Shown: positions 47,711 through 59,284 of the stretch, in pieces
Position numbering within the stretch: the stretch's first letter is position 1
How the letters are laid out: the number at the start of each line of letters is the position of its first letter
NCBI GenBank assembly: GCA_015499985.1
Contig: JAAAUF010000044.1
Coordinates: forward strand, 21,632 to 85,631
DNA: 64,000 nt
Source of the DNA: Haplosporangium gracile
Taxonomy: Eukaryota; Mortierellomycota; Mortierellomycetes; Mortierellales; Mortierellaceae
Direction: 5' to 3'
Notes under the pieces: generated by a model
What the model was told of the DNA's origin: nothing
Databases searched by the model: none
The model's input: the letters and a program-made list of their open reading frames with translations, nothing else
Program-made: the position numbers and the translations under genes

Positions 47711-49597
47711 ATGAGCACCCTCCTCGAAAAATGCGATGTATCTTACACTATCTTTGAGCGTGCTGCCGGTGTCAAGCCCTTAGGTAAGCAGGTTGTTTTT
47801 TGTCAAGCCTGCCACATGCCTATTCCACATATCATTGATATGACTACGAGTACTCATAATCTACCTCTGACTCTGTTTTCTTTTCTCCCTTTGATCATTG
47901 CTTAACAATTAGGCTCTGCTATTAATATCGCTGCTACGGTGTTGCCTCTGTTTAAGCAAATCGGTATCTTTGACGAGTGTAAGGCCCAAAGCAAGGCATT
48001 CACACACTCCACCGTGTTTTCAGAGGGCCAAGGGAAGATACAAACCGTCAACTATACTCCAATCAAGGATTTGTAAAAGCAAGTACTTATTCTTTACATG
48101 TGTCCCTCTAACATATCTCCCATGCTTATTCCTGGTTCTAATTGTACTGTACTGTCCCTGCCATTAAATTTATAGCACTGGGTAAAAGCAATACATTCTC
48201 TCTCCCGGCTAGTCCTCTACGACCTCATTCTGAATAAGGTGCCACGCAACAAGATCCTCTTCAACAAACGTGTCCAAGGCATCTCCGAGAGCAACAATAA
48301 GGTCACCATCAAGACAACCGACAACTGCACTTACGAAGGCGACATCGTGGTCGGAGCAGATGGTGCCTATAGAACAGTTCGTCGGTCGCTGTACGAGACT
48401 TTAAAGAGCAAGGGCGTTTTACCCTCATCGGATCAAGAAGATCTCTTCTTCAGCTGTACTTGGTTGGTTGGTCAGATTCCGGAACTGGATTCCAAAGATT
48501 TCCCATCTGTCGATCTGCCCTTTTGCGACTTCAAGTCTTTCATTAACAAGGACAAATCTTACGGTGTATGTACACATTTCAAGTCTAGTCTTGCAATTTA
48601 ACCAGAAGCTGACCCCTCTATAGCTTTTTCTTCCCAAAAACGAGTAATTAGTGCTAACTCTTGTTATTGTATTTTTTTTATTTTTTTCTAAAGATTACGA
48701 AGTTCACAACAGCGCAAAGGGGCATCAGTTGGGCCGTTGTGCACCAGCTTGACGCCAAAAGTAGCAAGGCAGCTGAGGCGCAACAGTCGCAAGCCGGCGA
48801 GAACTCAGAGTGGAGCCCTGGCGCTGCTCAGGCGATGTGCGACGAGACCCGTCGCCTCCCTCTCCCGATCGAGGGTGGTCAATGGACACTGGGAGATCTG
48901 ATTGACAGGACACCCAAGGACCTAATCTCCAAGGTCACGCTGGAGGAGAAGGTGTTTGAGACCTGGCACCATGGTTGCACCGTCTTGCTTGGCGACGGTA
49001 AACATTCTGAAATAGTTTGAGCGAGAGTGGTGTTTTTTTTTTGTTATTGGATGCTAATACAAAACCGCTTTTTTTTGTTTCTTTTCTTTAGCATGCCACA
49101 AGTCGCACCCTTCAGGCGGACATGGTAAGGTTAGCTCGATCTAAGGAAAGCAAAAAGTGAACACTCCAGGGACCATAATCATAATGCTAATTATTTCTTG
49201 CGTATTAATTTCCGTAGGCGCTGTAACCGCAATGCATGATGCTGTAGCTTTGGCAGACCTGATCTATGTCCTCCTGAACAGCTCGTCGGAGATGATCACC
49301 AAGGCATTCACAGAATACCATTCAGAACGCATCCCTTCGTGATGGACTCATTCAAGGCAGTCAGATTCTGGCCAAGAGCTTCGAGAAGGGCATCACGGGC
49401 ACGATTGCATCGTTCCTGACAAGAACCCTACCCCAGTTCGTTTGGAACTTGTTGTGGAAGAGCATGGTCAAGAATAGGCCTGTTACTGGGTTTCTGCCGT
49501 AGATCCCGTTCAAGGGGACTATCCCTGATGTTGTGTCGCCCAGTACAGAAAGGCGCGACGTGTTTTTGAGAGCAAACAGGACGTCAGAGCTATTTGA
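47711..49597 (+). pseudogene. FMO-H: FAD monooxygenase pseudogene lacking the Rossmann motif
   Basis: The exon plan matches copy G: 47711-47783, 47913-48072, exon 3 from about 48177 to 48564, exon 4 from 48694, a 33-nt exon 5 near 49093-49125, and exon 6 to about 49597. Exon 1 is shortened: after Met-Ser-Thr it jumps straight to LLEK, deleting the entire GAGLGG loop that binds FAD. Exon 3 then has a TAA where sisters have Tyr, and a 2-nt expansion in a CTCTCT run shifts frame. Exon 6 is frameshifted near 49340, with a later TAG near 49501. The middle of exon 3 still reads GADGAYRTVRR, with the conserved SAVRQ changed. This copy cannot encode an active enzyme. Confidence 0.9.
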
Positions 49598-51263
49598 TAT
49601 ATCGGAAAAAAGCGGTGTGAGAACAAATCAACAAAAGTAAACAATTTGATATCGGAAAGTCGTTGATCACTTTTGTAAAAAAAAAGAAATGAATCGGGCT
49701 TTTGATGATTGGTGATTGATTATGTGATAACTGAAAATGGGCGAAGACGATATTTTAGTAAATAGCGGGAGTACCGTTCATTTGATCAATAGCAGTGGTG
49801 GCTTTGATCCCGCGCCCCTTTTTCCGGATAGTGATGTTGTTACAAAATATGGTGATATCTCTGTTGCCACGTTCAGCCCAGTAGATCTCAAACAGGACTT
49901 AGTATAGTTCGATGACGTCACCTTTTTACACGGCCCTAGCACGCCATTTCACACAGAGCCCGAATCTGTCCCAAGTTTCAAGTATAGGTAGACCTTTATT
50001 CCTCTTTCTTTATTTAACTTTGTCTTGCAATAAACCACTTAGCCTAAGAACATCCTTTCCATTCACTTACCTATCCATCTTGCCTGTTTCCTGGCATCTG
50101 TAGTCTAGTTAATCGCACCTTTACTATAGTATTTATAGTGCGCCAGAGATCGCTTGTTTGCTCCTTGTCTCTTTTGACGTATTGCAGAGAGACAGAGCAG
50201 CTGAACTGATAAGTGTTTCTTTAGTGCATCACAGACTCGTATTCTCTTAATTCGCTACCGATTGAGGGTGTTACAACTACCCTACAATCCTGCCTACGAA
50301 CCCTGCCCTTCTGCAGCAGTATGGGAAACAGTTGTGTTCTATTCTTTTTTGTTTGTTCGTTCGCGCTGGTATGCAGCTCAAAAAATTGGAGAAGGGAGCA
50401 TTTTACTCATGGATCGATAAGGTAGGGCGGAGTTAAGAAGAAGAAATTCCATAGCTCAAGGTTTGCTATCCTATCCCCTTTCTCCCTCAAACACCAACTT
50501 CTGTACACCTTCGTCTTCTTTGCATAACTACACCCATCAGCTCAGAGTGACCCTTTCACTTATCTTCAGTTCTTCATCGAGAGGCGTCCCAAATCAAACA
50601 GACTTTCAAGAGGCGAATTCTCTAGACAAACTAACGGGCACTCCATGGCAGTGCATAGCGCATAGGAGTAAGAACAAAAGTTTAGTCTGAAAAGGAGGCA
50701 AACAGGTTACTCTTCCTCGCGCCACAAAAGGTGTGCATTCAGTCCGAGGGAGAGAAAACGGGAACTCCATGTGCAATGCATGTAAAATTGCTCACTTGAT
50801 CGGAGATTAAAAGAAAAAGAAAAAGAAAGAAAAGAAATCGGATCGATTTTTCTTATGTTTGCCCATTTCTATGCCCTTCATGCATGGGGTTTTAAAGGCA
50901 TGGGTGACGCGACCTTTAATTAATAAGGTTTTCTTTTGGTCGGATCCAGATTTTACCGGGAGTGAGAGCACGGAGGGAGAGTGAGAGAGTTGAAGGAAAA
51001 ACAGGAACCGGATGGATTATGACTATTGGTCGCAAAGAAGCCAACACCAAAGGGGAGCGCTACAAAAGAGACAAGTTGACTTTTTCATTTCTCTGTCCTC
51101 TCCCTCTTCCTTCTCCTTCATTTACCTCCCTCAGCTTGCGCTTTATTCTCCCTAAGTGCTTCACTTCTCCGGCGTCTCTCCCTCGTCAGCGATTCCGACA
51201 TCTCTCATTCCTCCATCACTTTTCCTCTGCATCAACTATTTTTTTCTCTGCGTCTCATCACCA
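49598..51263. other. Intergenic region with duplicated fragment
   Basis: No intact gene is present. It contains the second copy of the inverted duplicate (50098-50329) and the promoter and CT-rich leader of FMO-I. Confidence 0.5.
50098..50329 (+). repeat. Inverted duplicate segment, copy 2
   Basis: This matches the reverse complement of 43738-43958. The exon-like part reads ASQTRILLIRYRLRVLQLPY then NPAYEPC, with most differences from copy 1 at third codon positions. No neighbouring exons of the membrane-protein gene are recognisable here. Confidence 0.8.
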
Positions 51264-53573
51264 ATGTCCAACGAGGTCAACAAACCCAGCGTCCTTATTG
51301 TCGGCGCTGGTCTAGGAGGCGTGTTGCTCGGAGCACTTCTGGAAAAGGCGAACGTCCCTTACACTATCTTTGAGCGCGCCTCCAGCGTTAAGCCCCTAGG
51401 TAGTAAAAAATGACCATGCTACATTCGCCCCCCCTTTAGCATAATCCCTCTAGAGTATTTTTTCAGAATTAGTCCATGGTGCTGGATCATTCTTTTTTTT
51501 TCTCATTTTTGTTACACAGCGAAGAACACCCTCTTATAGTATAACCTCTTCTACAGTATACTGAGCTCTGCAGCAAAAGAGTATATCATAATGGGGGTAC
51601 GACTGTACAATGCGCTTCCATGCAAACACAAGGAGGGGACAGCAAATAAGACCGCCGAAGAATTTAACCACAAGCAGAAACAAACAAAACAATCGCGAAC
51701 AACAAACAAAGCAAACGCTGACATGCTAACAAATTTTCGGTTTGGACTTTATCCTTTCTAGGCTCTGCTATGAGTATCGGCTCGGCCCTTATCCCCGTTT
51801 TTCGTCAACTGGGCTGCTACGATGAGTTTGTCACCATTGGGAAGAGATCTATTGTCGGCGAGACCTGGAGAGAGTCGACTTTTGGATACTCATTAGATTT
51901 TTTGCCCCGTGAAGAATTGTAAGAGGAAACATTTCACATGCGATATACATAATTTTTTTGCTCACGACACTGCACTAGAAGACTGTCCTTTCCCTGCCTT
52001 CGACAGTCAACACACTAATTCGCCAACATATCTTTTTTTTCTGTGTTCTTCTCTCTTGTTAGCTCTGGAGAGAATCAGTACATTGTCTCCCGTCCCCTAC
52101 TTTACAACATTCTTCTAAAACAAGTACCACCACATAAGATTCAATTCGGCAAACGCGTCCTCGTGGCAAAGGAGACAGAGGATAAACAGAGGGTCACTAT
52201 TCAAACTGCCGATAATTCTGTCTACGAGGGCGATATCTTAGTGGGCGCCGACGGAGCCTACAGTGCTGTCCGTCAGCGACTGTATGAAGGGCTGCAGAAG
52301 GAGGGCAAGTTGCCCAAATCGGATCAGGAGGAGCTGCCATTCAGTTGTACCTGTCTTGTCGGACAGACTCAGGTGCTAGATTTGGAGGAGTTCCCACAGT
52401 TGAAGGATCCATTGTATCCGTTCATTAGTACCTTGGGCAACGACAAGCCATATTCTGTAAGTGTGTGCTCTACTTTTGGCACCTGTATTTTTTTTGAGTA
52501 TAGAGCGAAAGAAAAAACGCTTGTATAACATTAACCTCTCGCCACATTTTCATTTTTTCGCCTCCCAATCCTGCAACAAGTGGGTTTTATTCGGCACCGC
52601 CCAAGGAACTATTTCATGGATGGTTGTGGAGCATTTATCGGCAGAAACGACCAAGACAGCTCAAGATCAGAGGTTTAGGAACTCGGATAACTCAGAGTGG
52701 GGCCCCACTGCTGCCCAGAGCATGTGTGACGAGACCCGCAATTTTCCTATCGCCTTTGGCAATGGCAAGATGACCCTCGGTGACTTGTACGACAGGACGC
52801 CCAAGGAGTTGATCTCCAAGGTCATGCTGGAGGAAAAGGTCTTCAAGACCTGGTATCATGGTCGCACTGTCTTGCTAGGTGATGGTAAGTAAAAAGCATG
52901 ATGTATGTTCACTAGCGCCTGAAGTTTCGTAGTGAAAATGAATACTAAATTTCTTTGTTGTCTCTCGCCCACTTTGTTTTTAAACAGCCTGCCACAAGTT
53001 ACATCCTGCCGGAGGACTTGGTATATGATGGACAAACCATTTTTTCCTTTGCTTTTGTTATCTGCCAGTTCAAACTTTGATGTTTCTTTGTCCAATTACA
53101 CATATCTTCCCTGCCAGACTAACCTCCACTCTCCTCCCTTCTGTTTTTTTTCTCTCTCACCAGGCGCAGTGACATCGATGCACGACGCGATTGCGTTAGC
53201 AAACCTGATATATTGCCTCCCTTCCACCAGTTTAGAGGACGTCTCTCAAATGTTCTCAGAGTACAAGGCCGAACGACTCCCACCTGTGACGGCAGCCTTC
53301 AATAGCAGTCGTTCCTTAGCCAAAGGCATGGAAAAGGGATTGGGGGGCACGATCGCGTTCCTCATTACCAAGTATATGCCTGTGTGGTTATGGAGGATTT
53401 TTTTGAAAGGCATGGTCAAAAACCGGCTGCGGTGTGGGTACCTGGCGGAGATTGAGGATAAGGGAACTGTGCCGGCTGCTTATTCAGCCAGCTATGAGAA
53501 GGCGCGTGCGGTGTATAAGAAGCGACGTGAGACTGAGTCCACCACAGCCGTTGCCCCTGCTGCCACCATTTGA
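51264..53573 (+). CDS. FMO-I: class A FAD-dependent monooxygenase
   Basis: There are six exons: 51264-51399, 51762-51918, 52063-52456, 52581-52884, 52988-53020 and 53164-53573. The frame is open and gives 477 aa. GAGLGG (exon 1), GADGAYSAVRQ (exon 3) and LLGDG with ACHKLHPAGGLG (exons 4-6) are intact. Exon 2 is one codon shorter and exon 3 two codons longer than in copy C. Exon 3 shares the EEFPQLKD..YPFI pattern with FMO-A. The last exon is uninterrupted, with LKGMVKNRLRCGYL in the segment specific to the A/G/H/I class. Intron 1 is 362 nt against 104-118 nt in its sisters, as if sequence had been inserted. The canonical ATG is intact here, in contrast to copies F and G. The substrate is unknown. 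Confidence 0.9.
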
Positions 53574-54574
53574 GTAACTTTTTATCAAGATTGAAAGGGG
53601 TCATTCACAACGACATAACTGTAGGCAACATAGAATATAGCGTTAAAAATTCAACTGACTAAAAAAGATGGTAGCTGCATTTATTTGTGTGAAATTGATT
53701 GCAGTATTACCTTCTTGCAGTTCTGTTACTGAGGCAACGCCCGAAGTAGTATCATTGCGAGTGTCTTGGTAGGCAAATGGATGAGTGGATGGGTAGGCGG
53801 GGAAAGGAAGCTAAGGAAAGGAAGGAAAAAAGGGTCCTGGCAAATTTTTGTCCCAAGACCGGAAAAAAAGTGCCTGAAAAGATGTGCCTCTTTTAGGTCC
53901 TCATGTGTAGACCAAGGTGGTTTTTTTTTCTCTCACTTCTATTTCCTATGTTGGTCTCTCTTTTACCTCACAGTTGAAGTATTTTTGAGCAAAAATAGGG
54001 TTAAAAATGACGGATGGGAAGGAACAGGGGTAATGTATGTGCAATCTGGTACGCGGTTCAAAACGTGATCGCTGGAGAATGAGAGGATCATTACTCTTAA
54101 CGTCTACCACTCCAAGATTCGGAAAGAAATTATACATGATGGAATATCATTAGGATTGGTGCCAAATTGGTGTAACCGACTCATTTTGTAATACTCCCAG
54201 AGATCTCTAGAAGCTCCCTATCTTCTTTTTTGTCTTGCATAAGCATACTCTCTTCCAGAACACATTCCATCCTTTTCAAAGGCTAATTCGTGGTTGGGAC
54301 ATAGGCACCCATGCTTGCTAATGTGTATATGGAGGGAAAGCGAACCGCTTTTTGAGCCATTGTGAAGGCCACACCAGCTCATGCAACAACCACAAAAAAA
54401 CTGTGCGTTCTCCACTTTCATAGATGAGCACAGACTAGGATTGGTATTGTCAAGAAAATGGGGGGGGAACGCGTAGGTTGTGCAACAACAACAAAAGAAG
54501 ATTTCGTGGGTCTTCCGCCTTGTATGTTTACATGTCTAGAGCAAACACCTCACTTTATCGCGTCCATTTCAGCT
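53574..54574. other. Intergenic region 3' of FMO-I
   Basis: I see no gene. The short ORFs carry no motif. Confidence 0.45.
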
Positions 54575-54913
54575 GGACCCTCTTCCGTTCTCGTGCGAAT
54601 ACAAATACAAATACGAGTTCGCCTTTTATGGAAGTTCGCACGCTATTTTCATTGCGAAAGTCGCATGTACAACTTTTGACCTGATTGGCTCGTTTGCATG
54701 CGAAAAATACATGATTTATGATGTATTTTTCGCACAGCTGTTGCATCTCAATGTCTATTAAGGATAACTGATTATTCCACCTACATGAGCGGACGATTGC
54801 GAAAAAAAAACCCCCCCACCAGTACGAAAATGGTCTACTTGAAACTGCCATTACCCTAATTTGGCATGGCCAATTTTTGTATTTGTATTCGCATTCAGAA
54901 CTGAAGAGGGCCC
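54575..54913. mobile_element. MITE-like element with terminal inverted repeats
   Basis: The left end, starting GGACCCTCTTCCGTTCT and followed by CGAATACAAATACAAA, matches the reverse complement of the right end (GGGCCCTCTTCAGTTCT then CGAATACAAATACAAA) over about 40 nt. The interior is about 260 bp, AT-rich and non-coding. It contains a perfect 14-bp hairpin. A target-site duplication is not evident, so the exact ends are uncertain. Size, structure and lack of coding capacity fit a miniature inverted-repeat transposable element. Confidence 0.65.
54699..54734. repeat. Perfect 14-bp inverted repeat inside the MITE
   Basis: TGCGAAAAATACAT (54699-54712) and its exact reverse complement (54721-54734) are separated by 8 nt. 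The core TGCGAAA also recurs elsewhere in the element. Confidence 0.9.
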
Positions 54914-56511
54914 TGGGGGCTCACAATTTGCAAAGACCATGAATCAACACGGTCATGTGTAAGAAAAGTAGAAAATTTTATTGAATCAGTTGACCCAGCA
55001 GCTCAACGCTCTACCCTATAGTCCAAGTGTGTATCATATCCGCCCAATTTTCGCATTTCTTGGAAAATGCGGTTGTTGTTCGACTCAGGGGCACGATCAA
55101 TTAAATATGAGGGTGAAGAGAAGGCAACATTGATGGCAGCAACCTTATTGTTCTTGTGGTATGGCAGAACCCTCACTCGGCACGCATTTTTAACCCATTT
55201 TGAACTATTTTGTAATGTTTTTTGAAAATCACATCCGTGGCGGGAAAAATCTCAAATTGGGTATATTTCGACATTTGTCTCTCTTTTGCTCCAAATGATG
55301 AGGAAAGGAAAGAGGAGAGAGGGAGAGGGAAAAAGATAGAGTGTGTGGAAATGAGAGAGAAGAAAAGGGAATGGAAGGCAGGCGGAGCATGGTACTAATG
55401 AAAATAAGAAAATAGGTCCATAATCCGTAACACAATGGTGGTTCATTCGCCTTAGAGCCAACTTTTTTTTATTTGTCCATTTGATGTAAATGAGACAAAG
55501 GCACGAGAAGGAGTGAGAGTGAATGTCAGTTTAAATGAGCGCTACATCGTAATTCATGAAGGGGAAAGAAAGTACATGGTGAAAGTGAACGGAGAAGAAA
55601 GCGACGTCGCGCGTCTATTTTTTGGTTTGGAAAGAGTAGGCAAAGAGGCGTACAAGGGCAGGGCTAGGGTCTCTGTGCACTTTACTTCTATATCTCTATT
55701 CGCTCTCGCCTTTTCAATCCCCGACTTATTATTCCCTTCGAGCTCAACAAGCATCGCCGACATGGTAAATGGGCAGAAGCAAACGATATCTTCAAAATTT
55801 TGACTCACAACAGCTCTTCTTCCTCCCCCGGACTCCCTCTTCCCTCCCCTCCCCCTCTCGCCCTCTTCAAAACATCTATCCATTGGATGATCAGATATGT
55901 TTTCTTTTGTTACTTTTTCGACGTGAAGCAAACAACAGCTCGTGTGTTTATTGCACTTCAGACTGCCCACTACTCTTATTTACAAATTAACAAAAATTCA
56001 GTGCTAAAGAAAAAGACGACAATAACAAACGGCAAAAAGTGGAGAGGAAAACAATGAAAATTAAGACGAATAGCAACCAAGCAAATAATACGAAAACAAG
56101 CAATAAAAGCGCAACGAGGTAGAAACGACGAAAAAGAAAGGATGGAAAACATTAATGCGAAAGAAAGAACGAACGAATTAAAAATTTGACTGACGCAAGC
56201 GCCAGGATCACTTACAGCCCCTAAATAATTAAGTTTTTACGGGAAAAAAAAGAGAACAATGTGAGGAGAAAGGGGTCTGGGAAGGGCCGAGAGAAGGGTT
56301 CACAGACACACAGCAATGAAATGTGTTTGAGAGTGGAACAAGGTACAACTGGGAAGAGAAAAGAATACAAACGGGACGATTAACCAGAACGGGGCACTGG
56401 GAAAAATGATCACTCGACACCAACACCAACTGAAGCTGGAGGATAATACCGCGGGAGGAGGGGCATACAGTCCATGTCTCGGCCTTGAAGAATCATGCAG
56501 AATTCAGGAGT
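54914..56511. other. Intergenic region 3' of the FAM72-domain gene
   Basis: No gene is supportable. An ORF at 55513-55803 (+) lacks a recognisable domain. Confidence 0.4.
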
Positions 56512-59284
56512 CTATCGACCAACATTGCCCTCTCTCTGGCTTTGCCATGCCTGTAAATCATCCCAGTACATGGGTCGTCCCTCTGCCTCTCCGTCTTCTT
56601 CATGCTCGGCGCTTGCCAACTGGCACTTTGCCAAAACCATATCCACCTCGCCAATGGCTTTCCTTCCTCCTGCTTGCTTCTCCATCTGGTGGGTGTCATT
56701 CTCACTCTGCTCAAACCGCATCATAGAGACAGCCAGCACCTGTGGTCGCAGGCCTTCCAATGCCTCCTTGTTGACTGGTACAGCTGGTTTCGCTTCCCTC
56801 TCCGTCTCTGTCGCTTCCAATGGTGATGCGGTAGTGATGGCCGTCGTCTTTATAACAGCGCGGTTGCCATCCCTGATCCTGCGCCAATAGGACACGACGT
56901 CATTTGCATAAAAGATCCAAAAGTGTCCATTCCCCTGATTTGTCTCACAGTCTGCACAAGTCCGCACCAGCTTGTAACCGCATACGCTCCCACTAGACAA
57001 AGGCAAAAATAAAATAAGGGGAAGAAAAAAATCAGTTTTGTTAGTAGATTGTGTATGCTGGTATGAGGGTGGTTGTATGGGTGTCGTGTCTAGATCAGAG
57101 GTCCTAAAAATTTTCCGAAAGAGGAAGACAAGAGAAAGGGGTCGCCTAATGGCGCAACAAAGGGAGAAGAGTGAGAGAGAGAGAGGATGGAATGAACGTG
57201 GTCATAAAAGTGGGGGGTTGACAAACTAGGCAGAGTGAGAGAGAAGAGGACAGAGAGGGATACATATGTCTGTTGACGAGGAAAATGTAGAAAAAATTGG
57301 CCCGAAAGGGGGATGGCTCAAATAGCAAAAGGAGCTGACAAGCAGACAGAAGACTAATGGATTGATGTAAACAAAAGGAGAGAGGCCGGCAGACGAAAAG
57401 GAGTGGAAAGAGATTGAAAAGGACTCGCACACACACTAAAGGGAAAGAGAAACCCGACAAGGATCCAACATGCACGACAGGGAAAATAAGTGGAGGGGAG
57501 AAGAGGCGAACTTACCAGCTTGCACAAGCAAAGAGATGGAACTTGCATGGGCAGTGAATGGAAACTGGACGGTCGGGAAGTCCCAGCACGCTAAACATAA
57601 GTAAACAACCACACCGAAAGATAAATAGGCAGTTAATAATTGAAGAGATATGGGTCGACCGAAAAAACAATAGATGGTCCCGTCCACAACACCACAATCA
57701 CTTCAATTGGCATCCTTCCACTTTCCTCCTTCCTCCCCTTCCCCTTCCCCTTCCCCTTCCCCTTACTAAACGCCATTGAAGCGGAAAAATAAAAAAGACG
57801 CTATCCAGACAGCCAGGATAGACTGTTAGGAAAGGCTCTTCTTAATCCCCGTATATCCTTCCTTCTTCCTTCTTCCTTCTTCTTTACCCTCTCCGCGTTT
57901 TACGCCCATTCGCATCGCATCCCCATGCAATGCAATGCCATTCTTTCTCCTCGCACATACAATAAAAAATAAAGCGGGCTCTTCAAAAAATCTCAATTAG
58001 CAATCACACTTACCCAACAGTCAGGTTGCTGGAAAACAACTTCTTGTCGGGGTCCCCAGCCAAATGGCCCAGCATCGCTTGTTCGCACAGCGTTGTCTTG
58101 CACAACTTGCAATCCAATTGCCACAGTGGGTGTCGCACAGCTGTTGAAATTGTTGTCAGTGTGGAAGAAGAGAGAGTAGACGAGATTGAGCTCGAGGACA
58201 GACTGGGGACCATTGTGGATGTTGTGGACAGAGAAGACATAGACCGGGATGGAGGGAGAGGTGTCAATGCTGGACGCTGTAGTGGGTGCGCCACTCCTTG
58301 ACGCTCGAGTGATACTGGCGCTAGTGGGACTTGTTCTTGCGACAGCCGCCTCTGCTGCTGCTGCTCGAATTGCTCTTGCAACAGTGCTTGCTGCTGCAGG
58401 TAGAACCCTGGCGGCTGACGACGAGGATCATAGCTGCGCTGGCGTTCCATTGGGTGGTGATGATGCAGAAGGGGATGATTCGCTGGCAGACTGGGTCTGC
58501 GACTCATGTTCATAGCGACCGACGACAAGTGAGCAGTGTTAGGGTTAAGGCTACTATTAGGCGTCGGCAAGGACGCCGCAGACGAGGAAGAGGAGGTCAT
58601 AGCAGTCCCACTGGGAATAGGGTCGCTCGATTGGCTTCTAGGCCGGGGCAGCATTGGAGGACAATGGCTTGTCGATAAAGATCTTGCGGCCAATAATGGA
58701 CGGCTATTCTGGTTATGAGGACTGCCCAAAGAGTACGAGGACGTCGAGGCTGATAAAGGTGACGGTGATGTTGATGAGAGCGAGGATGATATGGGCGAAG
58801 GCATGATTAGACTTAGAGGGTGCGAGGCTGCTGCGGTTGAAATCATTGTAGGGCTCTTGGGCAGCGATAAAGGATGAACTTGTTCTGGTTGTTGGAATGA
58901 CAGTCGGCGTGGAGTGAAAGAACACGAAGGTGTTGATGATGAGGTCGTCGTCGTAGTGGTGGATGATGGTGTGGCTGAAGGAAAGTAGGATGTAGAGTCG
59001 GACAAAGAAGTGGATGGAGGTAAGAAATCGAAAGTAGAAATAGTCGAAGGGATAGAATTTGGCGAAATGGGCGAGGGTTCTGGAGTTCGGTGGGCAAGGG
59101 TCGAATGCAGCGCTGATGTTGTGGTGGTCGAGAATGAACGAGAATTTTGGAAGAAAGGAGTAGAGGACGACGATGATGGTGAAGGAGAGGAGGGTGTGTG
59201 CGAAAGGTGATGATTGGTCTGATGAAAATGATGTTGTTGTTGTTGAGGAGGAGTTTTGTTTGAGTGGTTGTCCTGCATATTCAT
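56512..59284 (-). CDS. FAM72-domain protein with long disordered N-terminus
   Basis: There are three exons on the minus strand, 59284-58014, 57590-57516 and 56992-56512. Both junctions are phase 2 and close in frame, giving 608 aa. The first roughly 380 residues are Ser/Pro/Thr/Gln/His-rich and probably disordered. The domain that follows matches FAM72 cysteine for cysteine: DCKLCKTTLCEQAMLGHL, then HCPCKFHLFACASC, then CGYKLVRTCADCETNQ and GHFWIFYANDVVSYWRR. The paired cysteines suggest a zinc-binding fold. In vertebrates FAM72A acts in base-excision-repair control through uracil-DNA glycosylase; whether the fungal protein does so is unknown. A charged C-terminal tail of about 125 residues has no match that I know. 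The introns split the zinc-ligand clusters. Confidence 0.82.
57736..57765 (+). repeat. (CCCCTT)n repeat in FAM72 intron 1
   Basis: About five copies of the hexamer lie in the first intron (57591-58013) of the FAM72-domain gene. A related CTTCCTT-rich tract follows near 57857-57885. Confidence 0.85.

Noticed and set aside
54990..55050. D-arm-like GGGTAGAGCGTTGAGC on the minus strand, suggesting a tRNA
   Set aside because: The anticodon loop would be 9 nt, and neither a T-arm nor an acceptor stem is present.
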